Source: an uncultured Sutterella sp.
GTDB taxonomy: Bacteria; Pseudomonadota; Gammaproteobacteria; Burkholderiales; Burkholderiaceae_F
Assembly (NCBI GenBank): GCA_905206365.1
Contig: CAJLHF010000068.1
Location: 1-8,001, forward strand
Length of the DNA stretch: 8,001 bases
Direction: 5' to 3'
Shown one piece after another: positions 1 to 6,422 of the stretch. A program made the translations under genes and the position numbers. Positions within the stretch are counted from its first letter, which is position 1. Each line of letters starts with the position of its first letter. The notes under the pieces are model-generated. The model was not told the origin of the DNA, made no database searches, and saw nothing but the letters and a program-made list of their open reading frames with translations.

Positions 1-53
1 TCTGACGGCTCGGTAGGGAATCTCCGTCCCCTTTAGGGCGGAGAGGATGTCAA
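1..53 (+). mobile_element. Right end of an IS200/IS605-type (tnpB-like) element, partial; candidate omegaRNA 3' hairpin
   Basis: Seen: a hairpin with arms TCTCCG (21-26) and CGGAGA (39-44), an inner CCC/GGG and a CTTTA-like loop, followed by GAGGATGTCAA (43-53). An inverted homologue lies at 7948-8001. The two match from the GAC at 4-6 through the hairpin to GTCAA, then diverge at once, so GTCAA at 49-53 looks like the element boundary. Family knowledge: a GC-rich hairpin followed by GGATGTCAA is typical of right ends of IS605-group elements carrying tnpB, where the end also forms the scaffold of the omegaRNA and the flank supplies the guide. Frame 1 reads SDGSVGNLRPL then TAG (34-36), which could be the last residues of a tnpB product. 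The element body lies left of the window. It could instead be a solitary decayed end. No transposase can be confirmed here. Confidence 0.6.
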
Positions 54-2062
54 GCACCGCCCTCGAAGGCCGGAAAGTCGACGGTCACCCGCACGCCTCC
101 GTCTTCGGGCGCTTCGAACCGTATCGACGCGCGGTGCACTTCGGCAATCGACTTGCAAAGCAACAGCCCCAAACCGAGACCGCGCTCCTTGGTGGTTGCC
201 AAGGGTTCGGCGAGCTCCGCCAATTGGGCGTCGGTCAAGCGCGCGCCGCCGTTTTGAACGACAAGGCGAAGGACGGCACCTTCGGGCGCTTGCGCATCGT
301 TTGCCGCTTTCGCTTCTTTCGTTTCACGGGTTTCTTTCCCTTCCAAGCGCCCTATCGTGACGTCAATCGGGTCGGAAAGACCCGCAGCCGACAACGCTTC
401 TTCAGCGTTTTTGAAGAGATTCATAAGGAGAACGCGCAGTTCCACGCCGTCCCCCGCGACGAGAAGACTGTTGTCCGGCGGCGTCACGTATCGGACGGCG
501 ACGTCCCGCTTCAAGCGGCGCGACTCCGTCATCTCGCGACGCACGTCGAGAACGAGCGCGGCCAGATCCACGGGCTTCGAACGGTCGGCGCCTTCTTTCG
601 CGTAGCTGCGTACGCGCTCGATGATGCTCGTCGCAAGTTTGAGCTGCTCCGTCAATTCCTTGAGACACCGATCGGCAAGAGGCTTGTCGACGGGCTCGCG
701 TGCCATGAGTTTCGCGAGCGATCGTGCGCTGTAGCGCATCGCGGACAAGGGCTGCACGAATTCGTGCGCGAAGACGGACGACAATTTTCCGATCATCCCG
801 ACGCGCTCCAGACGCGTGAGTTTCTCGCTCGTCGTCCGGGCAAGGTCGCTCGCTTCCTTTTCACGTCGCAGCGCCTCGGCAAGCGCCGCCGTACGGCGTA
901 CGACCAAACGCTCGAGCCGCCACGCATGAAGCGCCCACAGAAGAAGCCCCGCCAAAACGAGCATCAGGACGGGCCAGTAGGTCGTCACTACGCGCTCGAC
1001 GGTCCAATCGCGCAAATACGCGTAGGGACCGATTTTCAAACGCTTGAAGACCTCGTTCACGCGTTCGAAGTCGGTGGCGTACGAAATCGTGTAGCCCCCT
1101 TGGGTGTCCTCGGGCGAGAGAGCCAAGAGCGCCGTGGCGAGGTGCCGCGTGATGACGGCGGGCGTGTGGTTCGAGACCGCCACGGTCCACCCGGGGAAGA
1201 GTTCCGTTGAAAAGGCGCAACCGAGACGTTTCCCGGCCGGGGTCTCCTGTTGATTCACGACCTTGAGTTTTCCCTTCCAGGCGGGATACTTTTCAACGAG
1301 CGCCTCGGGCATGCAGGCGCGAAGGAGTCCCACGTCGGCCCTGCCATTCACCACGGCTTCGATGACGGCCTTCGGGCGGTTCTGCGTGAATTCGACGGAC
1401 GAGAAAAATCCCTCCGGGTCGAATCCCGCCTTCGCAACCTCCCCCATGTTCGTCTGAAACGTCATGAAGTTCGCGGGGTCCGTCGAGACGGCGCGCTTTC
1501 CTTTGAGGCTCGCGAGGTCCGTGATGTCGGAACGGTCGGCGCGGGCCACAAGCACCCCCGCCACGCACTGGTTGGGGTCGGGCATCTGTGCGAGCACGAG
1601 CGTCCCGATGTCGCGAACGCCGTAGCGCTGAAGTTCGACGTAGAGGCCCGAGCTCGCCAGGAAAAATTCCACCTCGTGCCGCGCCACGGCGGCCTTGAGT
1701 CGGGCGGAGGAGTCGTAGGGGACGGCGACGATGTCGAGACCCTTCGTCGCACGTTTGAGGTACCCGATGAGATCGCCCTGAATGTTGTCGAGGGTCGGCC
1801 CGTAGGAGGACTCCTGCTCGAACTGCAGGATCCCGACCCGGACGCGCGTTCCCGGAGGCGGATCCGCAGGAAGCTCTTTGTCGATGACGGGCGAGAGGAC
1901 GGAGGGCTCGGCGGCGGCGACATCGCTCGAGTCCGAAGCCGCTCCGAGGCCGAGGACGAGAGCGAGGGCGACACCGAAAACGGAGCGCCCGAAACGCTTG
2001 GAGTGCAGGAAGAGAACACCCTCTCGGAAATCGCGGCAACGGCTCTTCGTACTCTGCGTCAT
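50..2062 (-). CDS. Sensor histidine kinase with periplasmic PhnD/phosphonate-binding-type domain (TtrS-like)
   Basis: A 670-residue inner-membrane sensor kinase. The start is chosen by a GAGGG Shine-Dalgarno (2069-2073 on the reverse strand) six bases upstream. Residues 1-52 look like a signal peptide with a long basic n-region (hydrophobic VFGVALALVLGLGAA, 28-42). Residues about 70-345 resemble a PhnD/SsuA-like binding fold, including the common closing pattern IGPYAYLRDW (344-353). One membrane helix spans about 362-381, then a coiled coil (382-420). The H-box FAHEFVQPL has H433 as likely phospho-acceptor. The N-box LLMNLFKNAEEAL has N548 and N552. The G2 box GLGLGL is at 628-633. The G1 box is degenerate: VQNGGARL (602-609) puts Asn where the adenine-binding Asp usually sits. 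A charged insert lies at 574-593. The ligand is unknown; TtrS senses tetrathionate but related sensors differ. No cognate regulator is adjacent inside the window. The stop codon (50-52) lies within the mobile-element end. Confidence 0.92.
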   Translation of the reverse strand: MTQSTKSRCRDFREGVLFLHSKRFGRSVFGVALALVLGLGAASDSSDVAAAEPSVLSPVIDKELPADPPPGTRVRVGILQFEQESSYGPTLDNIQGDLIGYLKRATKGLDIVAVPYDSSARLKAAVARHEVEFFLASSGLYVELQRYGVRDIGTLVLAQMPDPNQCVAGVLVARADRSDITDLASLKGKRAVSTDPANFMTFQTNMGEVAKAGFDPEGFFSSVEFTQNRPKAVIEAVVNGRADVGLLRACMPEALVEKYPAWKGKLKVVNQQETPAGKRLGCAFSTELFPGWTVAVSNHTPAVITRHLATALLALSPEDTQGGYTISYATDFERVNEVFKRLKIGPYAYLRDWTVERVVTTYWPVLMLVLAGLLLWALHAWRLERLVVRRTAALAEALRREKEASDLARTTSEKLTRLERVGMIGKLSSVFAHEFVQPLSAMRYSARSLAKLMAREPVDKPLADRCLKELTEQLKLATSIIERVRSYAKEGADRSKPVDLAALVLDVRREMTESRRLKRDVAVRYVTPPDNSLLVAGDGVELRVLLMNLFKNAEEALSAAGLSDPIDVTIGRLEGKETRETKEAKAANDAQAPEGAVLRLVVQNGGARLTDAQLAELAEPLATTKERGLGLGLLLCKSIAEVHRASIRFEAPEDGGVRVTVDFPAFEGGA

Positions 2063-2113
2063 AGTCCGCCCTCGCGTTCGAAATTGTGATTGAAACGGCT
2101 TGGAACCGTCCGC

Positions 2114-2905
2114 TCAGCCGAAGGCGATCTTGAGCGTTTGAATCTCTTCGGGGAAGGCAACGCCCGCCGACAACGTCACGTCGAAAGCCTCGTCGGCGCT
2201 CACGCGCAACGTCGTATCGGGACGAACGGGGTTCCCCGTTTCGAGGATGTAGCCCGAGAGATTGCGCAGGAACTCGCGCACTTCGTAGGCGCCGCGCTTC
2301 GAGTCGACGATTTCGAGTTCGGGCAAACCGAACCGGTTGAACCCCGCCGTGTAGCCGTTCGTACCGCCGTCTTCGCTGCTGCGCCAAACGCCCGTGAAAA
2401 TCACGTTGTGAACGGGGAAGCTGCGCCCGTCCGTCATGACCTGGGCGCCGTTTCGGTAGCCTTCGGGGGTCAAAAGAGTATTCGTCGTATCGATCGCAGC
2501 CGCGCCTTCCTGCAGTGCGAGGCTCGCCATCACCCGCACGAAATCGCGGGCGCTCCGAAGCACGAAGGCTTCGGGCGAAAGGAGCGAAGTCACTTCAATG
2601 TGCGCCAGATGATTCGCGGCGGCATCCGCCGCCCCCGTCCATTCGCGGTTGTTCTTCGCGACGACTTCGGCGTCGGGGTCTTTCCCTTCGACGAAACGCA
2701 GGATGAAGTGGGCGTTGTTCATCGCCACCACGATCCCCTGCTCGCTCTTTAGAACGACCTCGGGCGCCTCGCCCCAGTCCGCTTCGAAGTCGGCCAGAAA
2801 AGCGGCGGGGTTCCAGGTCGCAAAGGTCAAAAGGACGCGGCCTTCGAGACCCACCTTGCCGGTTTCGCTCGTTTCGCGGGTTTCGGTGCGGGCGGTTTCG
2901 GTCAT
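2114..2905 (-). CDS. DUF4261 domain-containing protein
   Basis: A soluble 263-residue protein with no signal peptide or membrane segment. It resembles the DUF4261 family, whose function is unknown. The recognisable part is the C-terminal half: NGYTAGFNRFGLPELEIVDS (183-202) matches the family pattern of a Gly/Tyr-rich strand followed by FG-PELEI, with a helical segment RGAYEVREFLRNLSGYIL (204-221) after it. The N-terminal 20 residues are a Thr/Glu/Arg-rich low-complexity tail. The start is supported by AAGAGGAA on the reverse strand (2911-2918), with the GAGG core seven bases from ATG. The sensor kinase gene follows 51 bp downstream on the same strand with no terminator visible between them, so co-transcription is likely. 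Many genes of this family stand alone, so the link to signalling is only contextual. Confidence 0.75.
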   Translation of the reverse strand: MTETARTETRETSETGKVGLEGRVLLTFATWNPAAFLADFEADWGEAPEVVLKSEQGIVVAMNNAHFILRFVEGKDPDAEVVAKNNREWTGAADAAANHLAHIEVTSLLSPEAFVLRSARDFVRVMASLALQEGAAAIDTTNTLLTPEGYRNGAQVMTDGRSFPVHNVIFTGVWRSSEDGGTNGYTAGFNRFGLPELEIVDSKRGAYEVREFLRNLSGYILETGNPVRPDTTLRVSADEAFDVTLSAGVAFPEEIQTLKIAFG

Positions 2906-2936
2906 GAGAATTCCTCTTTTTTTCGATTCGGGTGCA

Positions 2937-2950
2937 CGACCGCACGGTCG
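2937..2950. promoter_or_regulatory. Palindrome in the DUF4261 leader, possible operator
   Basis: CGACCG (2937-2942), CA, CGGTCG (2945-2950) form a perfect 14-bp palindrome with a 2-bp spacer, 32 bp upstream of the DUF4261 start codon and downstream of its likely promoter. A second CGGTC (3005-3009) pairs with GACCG (3017-3021) near the predicted transcript start. The recurrence of the same half-site hints at a repressor site or leader hairpins. Palindromes of this size are not rare in GC-rich DNA. Confidence 0.25.
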
Positions 2951-3024
2951 ACCCCCGGATCCGAACGCAGGTTCAAGGCGTCGGATGGGCGTCGGAGAAT
3001 CGGGCGGTCGCTCTCGGACCGATC

Positions 3025-3030
3025 ATTATA
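3025..3030 (-). promoter_or_regulatory. Putative -10 box for the DUF4261-kinase operon
   Basis: Read on the reverse strand the sequence is a perfect TATAAT. The -35 position (around 3048-3053) does not match TTGACA, so an activator or a weak -35 would be needed. Transcription would start near 3018 and give a leader of about 110 bases before the DUF4261 start. Confidence 0.45.
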
Positions 3031-3095
3031 GGGAATTCGGCTTATCCGGGATTTCGTGTGAACGCTTCCGAACCGAGATTCGACATTTTCGGAGA

Positions 3096-3545
3096 TTACG
3101 CGTTCTTTTGCACCATCCGATATCGCAACCGGAGCGCACCGCCCTCTTCGACCTTTGCATCGGTCAACGCATAGCGTAACGCGCGAGACGACGCGAACCC
3201 GACAAGCAACTCGAAGAGCGTCGGCGTATCGTATCGAAGGAGCCGTCCGCTTCTGCGCCTGCGGCGATGCTCACCTCGTTGCAGAGACCCGCATCGACAA
3301 GGGACCAATTCAGACTGCCTCCGCCGCCGAACGTCAGGGTTTCACTTTCGAAGAGCAACCGCAACTTGCGAAGTAACAATCTGTCGCCCCCAATCACATA
3401 CGGAAACTCTGGCGACACAACAGGAAAGGATGTTCGACTTCCACCCGAGACGCCCCGTCGAATCGACGGACAAGTAGCAGACGGCCTTTTCGCCGCTTCC
3501 GGCTTGAGGACGAAGTCCACCTCGGGCACGGTGGGCAAGTCGGCG
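3096..3545 (-). pseudogene. Decayed RibD C-terminal / dihydrofolate reductase family gene (multiple frameshifts, N-terminus lost)
   Basis: Three reverse-strand frames carry consecutive pieces of one RibD_C-like (pfam01872-type) reductase. Piece 1: LPTVPEVDFVLKPEAAK (3538-3488). Piece 2, in another frame: AVCYLSVDSTGRLGWKSNIL (3485-3426), matching the family pattern V-D--GRLGW. Piece 3 (about 3418-3230) contains PYVIGGD, ETLTFGGGGSLNWSLVDAGL and CNEVSI, the glycine-rich nucleotide-binding turn and following helix. Piece 4, shifted again (3230-3096): DTPTLFELL to the usual C-terminal strand LRLRYRMVQKNA and TAA. Visible lesions are one base apparently missing from an A-run (3487-3490), a shift near 3419-3431 that probably includes lost codons between VSPEF and PYVIGGD, and a tandem GTATC-GTATC (3226-3235). 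About 90 N-terminal residues of the usual fold are not found. From 3546 to the response-regulator promoter I see nothing recognisable. Family assignment is from memory of motifs; substrate unknown. Confidence 0.72.
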
Positions 3546-3653
3546 TCAGAAGGTGAAATTTCAGTCCGTCCTGACGCACCCCGAGAGCCATCCCCGGTCC
3601 CGCCGATTCGGTTCCGCCTTTCGCCGCACCCGCTTTTTCGAGCACACGTCCCG

Positions 3654-3659
3654 TACAAT
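3654..3659 (+). promoter_or_regulatory. Putative -10 box for the response regulator-kinase operon
   Basis: TACAAT lies 35 bp upstream of the response regulator ATG, giving a short leader of about 28 bases. The -35 region (CGCTTT or nearby T-rich bases at 3631-3638) is a poor match. No good Shine-Dalgarno precedes the ATG (TTCTCACC immediately upstream), so translation initiation may be weak or depend on other signals. Confidence 0.4.
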
Positions 3660-3694
3660 CGACTGAAGACCGACTCTTCTTTCGGGTTCTCACC

Positions 3695-4369
3695 ATGCGC
3701 ATTCTCCTCGTTGAAGACGACGCGATGATCGGCGACGCCGCCGAGGCCGCCCTTCGCGACCTGACCCACGTCGTCGACCGTGCGTCCGACGGACTCACGG
3801 CGCTCACGCTTGCGGCCACGACCGAGTATCAGCTCGTGCTCCTCGATTTGGGGCTTCCGAAGCTTGACGGCATGGCGGTCCTCGCGAAACTGCGCGCCCG
3901 AAGCGACGTTCCCGTCATCATTCTCACGGCCCGCGACGCGCTCGACGACCGCCTCAAAGGGCTCGACGCCGGCGCGGACGACTACCTCGTGAAGCCCTTT
4001 CACATGTCGGAGCTCATGGCGCGCGTGCGCGCGGTCATGCGGCGCCGAAACGGAACGGTCCTCCAAGGCCCCGGAAACGGCGTCGTAACTCTTGACGAAG
4101 AAACGAAGACCGCCCGCATGAAGGATGGGAAAACCGTGACGCTCTCGCGTCGCGAGTACGCGCTCCTTTCGGCGCTCCTCGCGCGCCCGGGCGCCATTCT
4201 CTCCCGCCGCACGCTTGAAGAACGGATCTACACGTCGGGGGAAGAGCCCGAGAGCAACGCGATCGAGTTCCTCATTCACAGCCTGAGAAAGAAGCTCGGC
4301 GCGGACACCGTGAAAAACGTCCGCGGTCTCGGTTGGCGCGTGGCGCCCCGCGACGCGGATGCGTCCTGA
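3695..4369 (+). CDS. OmpR/PhoB-family response regulator (QseB/PmrA-like)
   Basis: A 224-residue cytoplasmic transcription regulator of normal length. The receiver domain (1-117) shows the acidic pocket E7-D8-D9, the phospho-acceptor D51 in LVLLDLGLP, T78 and K100 in the YLVKPF motif. After a short linker, the winged-helix DNA-binding domain (about 128-219) contains the SRREYALLSALL segment, the recognition helix region SNAIEFLIHSLRKKL (187-201) and the closing RGLGWRV (210-216). The start MRILLVEDD is the canonical beginning of the family. The kinase gene begins 22 bp downstream on the same strand, so the two form a two-component operon. Closest in type to QseB, PmrA and TctD; the sequence alone does not decide which, so no symbol is given. 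Target genes are unknown; the downstream heat shock and mdaB genes have their own promoters. Confidence 0.95.
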   Translation: MRILLVEDDAMIGDAAEAALRDLTHVVDRASDGLTALTLAATTEYQLVLLDLGLPKLDGMAVLAKLRARSDVPVIILTARDALDDRLKGLDAGADDYLVKPFHMSELMARVRAVMRRRNGTVLQGPGNGVVTLDEETKTARMKDGKTVTLSRREYALLSALLARPGAILSRRTLEERIYTSGEEPESNAIEFLIHSLRKKLGADTVKNVRGLGWRVAPRDADAS

Positions 4370-4391
4370 AATTCCCGATCGTGAGGTATTT

Positions 4392-6182
4392 ATGAGTACG
4401 GGCACCAAGGACACTAGTGGTATCCCCGGCGCCGAAGGATTGCGACATCGCTTCGCACGATTTCTGGAGCAGTCGTCGGGGACGCTCGCGCGCCTTGCGC
4501 AATTCGTCAAGCCCGCTCCCGGCCGGGAAAGCGAAGAAAGCTTGGGAAAAAAGAGCGCGAAGAGGCACCCGACCCGTCGCACGGTCGGGAACCCCTCCTT
4601 CAGAACGCGCGTCTTTCGTACGAGCGCCGCAGCGACCCTACTCTTTACGGTCGTGACGGGCGGAGTCCTCTTTTTCTACGCTTACGAGGAAGCCTCCGAA
4701 CACCAGGACGATACCCTGGAAGAAGTTTCCGGGGTGATCGCGCGCTTTGTGATTTCGGGAAAAGGCGCCGATGCAGCGAAGTGGCCTCTTGACGCGGCCT
4801 TCGTCTTTTCAATGGACGACGACGATCTTGAAGACGTCTATGAAATGGAACGCAACGACCCCGCGTCGCGGATTCCGGCGGGCACCCCCGTTCTCGTTCA
4901 CACGCTCCACCGCGGCGGGGCGGGCGTTCCCGTCGTCTTTCGCGTCGACATTCGACCGGGATTGCAGACCCTTCCGATTGACGGCGTCGACTACCGCATG
5001 CACGTCCGAACACTGCGCGGCGGCACTCACATCGCGGTCGCGCAACGTACGAGCGAACTTCTCGAAAACGCGGCGATCGCCGCGCTCTGGGTGGTGCTTC
5101 CGATCGTTACGTCGGGCATTGTGATCGCGCTTCTCACGGGGCTTCTCTTTTACCGGGCGCTCCTTCCCGTCGAGGCCGCTGCGCGGACTTTGAACGCCCG
5201 CCGCGCGGACGACCTTTCCCCCCTTGAGACGGAGGGGCTCCCCGCGGAAGTGCTCCCGATGGCCCGAAGCTTCAACGGATTGCTCGCGCGCGTCACGGAA
5301 CTTCGCGAGCGCGAGGCGCGCTTCGTGGCGGACGCGGCGCACGAATTGCGTACGCCCCTCGCTGCGCTTCTCCTTCGGATCGAGCGACTCGCCGAATCCG
5401 AAACCGTACGGACGCTCCCCCCTGAAACCCGGGCCGAGGTTGAGCGCCTTTCGGCCGCGACCGAGCGGCTCGTACGGATGGTGAATCAGCTCCTGGCTCT
5501 GAAACGCGCGGAGGTTCAAGCCGCGCAAAGTCGACAATCGCCTTCCGACACTTCGGGTTCTTCGAACGCATCGACCGATTCCGCGTCCCCGTTGCCGAAC
5601 CCGCAGTCTCTGCGTGCGCCCCTTGACGAAGCCGTGGGTCTCGCCGTCGAAGCCCTCTGGGACGAAGTGGAAAAGAAGGGGATCGATCTTGAAGTGACAG
5701 GGCTCGACGAGATCGAACGCAACGGCCGTTTCCCGGCCGCCGCGATGCCCGCCGAGGCGCTCCACGGGATGCTGCGCAATTTGCTCGAAAACGCGGTTCG
5801 CTACACGCCCGAAAACGGCCGTATCACGATCGACTTGGCGCTCGAAAGCGCGACCTCTTCGAAAGACAAGAAAATCGCGACGCATGCCGTGCTGCGCGTT
5901 TCCGACACGGGCCCGGGCATACCCGAATCCGAGCGCTCGCGCGTCTTCGATCCCTTCTATCGGGTGCTCGGAACGGGCGTCGAAGGAACGGGCCTCGGGC
6001 TTGCGATCGTGCACGCGATTGCCGGAAAGTACGACGTCACGGTGACGCTCTCGGACGCTGCCGAAGCCCCCGCCGCGACCGACCACCCCGCTGCGCCCGC
6101 TTCCCCTCCCGTACGCTCGGGGCCGGGGCTTTGCGTCACGCTCCGCCTGCCGCTTGCCGAAGAAGCCGTCGGGAAAGCTTGA
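4392..6182 (+). CDS. Membrane sensor histidine kinase, partner of the upstream regulator (QseC/TctE-like)
   Basis: A 596-residue kinase. ATG 4392 is chosen because GTGAGG ends five bases upstream; an in-frame ATG at 4359 would overlap the regulator gene and lacks a better site. Order: a long basic cytoplasmic N-terminus (1-75), TM1 about 78-98, a periplasmic domain of about 130 residues (99-227) with the acidic run MDDDDLEDVYEMER, TM2 about 228-254, a HAMP-like linker (255-305), the H-box FVADAAHELRTPL (H317), the N-box RNLLENAVRYT (N467), the G1 box SDTGPGI (D505), and the G2 box EGTGLGLAIV (531-540). All catalytic motifs are intact. Oddities relative to a typical 450-residue QseC: the 75-residue N-terminal extension, a Ser/Pro-rich linker (374-408) between the dimerisation and ATPase domains, and an Ala/Pro-rich insert (557-577) before the last strand. 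The signal sensed is unknown. Confidence 0.94.
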   Translation: MSTGTKDTSGIPGAEGLRHRFARFLEQSSGTLARLAQFVKPAPGRESEESLGKKSAKRHPTRRTVGNPSFRTRVFRTSAAATLLFTVVTGGVLFFYAYEEASEHQDDTLEEVSGVIARFVISGKGADAAKWPLDAAFVFSMDDDDLEDVYEMERNDPASRIPAGTPVLVHTLHRGGAGVPVVFRVDIRPGLQTLPIDGVDYRMHVRTLRGGTHIAVAQRTSELLENAAIAALWVVLPIVTSGIVIALLTGLLFYRALLPVEAAARTLNARRADDLSPLETEGLPAEVLPMARSFNGLLARVTELREREARFVADAAHELRTPLAALLLRIERLAESETVRTLPPETRAEVERLSAATERLVRMVNQLLALKRAEVQAAQSRQSPSDTSGSSNASTDSASPLPNPQSLRAPLDEAVGLAVEALWDEVEKKGIDLEVTGLDEIERNGRFPAAAMPAEALHGMLRNLLENAVRYTPENGRITIDLALESATSSKDKKIATHAVLRVSDTGPGIPESERSRVFDPFYRVLGTGVEGTGLGLAIVHAIAGKYDVTVTLSDAAEAPAATDHPAAPASPPVRSGPGLCVTLRLPLAEEAVGKA

Positions 6183-6228
6183 GAATGTGCCGACGAAAGC
6201 GATAGATACATAGTGTTACATCCTCCGC

Positions 6229-6257
6229 CTTGAACCGCAGCTTTCCGGCTCCATATA
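6229..6257 (+). promoter_or_regulatory. Sigma32 (RpoH) heat-shock promoter
   Basis: CTTGAA (6229-6234), a 14-bp spacer, then CTCCATATA (6249-6257). The sigma32 consensus is CTTGAA with CCCCATnTA at about this spacing; the -10 matches at all but one position. It lies 165 bp upstream of the small heat shock gene, the expected target, and about 46 bp beyond the kinase stop codon. The transcript would start near 6264. Confidence 0.82.
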
Positions 6258-6263
6258 GAAAGT

Positions 6264-6422
6264 AAGGAAAGAGAGAAACGCCGAGCGCCGCAGGGTTGCG
6301 GCACTGCGCTTTTCCCGGTTGTTCCCGCGGGCGCGCTTCGAGCGCGGCACCGAGTGCTCGTGCCGGACGTGAGCCGTCCGGACGCTCGAAGGCGCCTCCC
6401 GGGGAATTCGGAGGAATGTGTT
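6264..6422 (+). promoter_or_regulatory. Structured 5' leader of the small heat shock gene, candidate RNA thermometer
   Basis: The leader of about 160 bases holds successive GC-rich stems: GCCGCA/TGCGGC (6287-6292, 6297-6302), CGCGCT/AGCGCG (6332-6337, 6341-6346) and CCGGACG/CGTCCGG (6363-6369, 6375-6381). Finally CCTCC (6395-6399) is the exact complement of the Shine-Dalgarno GGAGG (6410-6414), with a 10-base loop. Masking of the ribosome site by a weak terminal hairpin after several stable stems is the design of ROSE-type thermometers, common on small heat shock mRNAs. I do not see a convincing ROSE consensus or a four-U motif, so if it is a thermometer it is of another type. Confidence 0.5.

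Noticed and set aside
19..53. The left hairpin as a simple terminator for the kinase gene
   Set aside because: On the reverse strand it is followed by GATTCCC, not a T-run, and its inverted homologue at the other edge fits a mobile element end better. It may still slow transcription.
47..1210. Long plus-strand open frame antisense to the sensor kinase
   Set aside because: It overlaps a kinase with clear motifs in the opposite frame, is Arg/His-rich as expected of a GC-rich antisense frame, and shows no domain.
2932..3179. Small plus-strand open frames upstream of the remnant
   Set aside because: No ribosome binding site and no recognisable sequence; part is antisense to the recognisable reductase C-terminus.
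3164..4582. 472-residue reverse-strand open frame
   Set aside because: Most of it is antisense to the response regulator and kinase. Only its last part, below about 3540, carries recognisable reductase sequence and belongs to the frameshifted remnant.
4809..6086. 425-residue reverse-strand open frame
   Set aside because: Antisense of the QseC-like kinase, whose catalytic motifs are intact; no family resemblance and no ribosome binding site seen.
6354..6422. Upstream start for the small heat shock protein
   Set aside because: It lies in the structured leader without a Shine-Dalgarno and adds residues not typical of the family, whereas 6423 has a strong GGAGGA.
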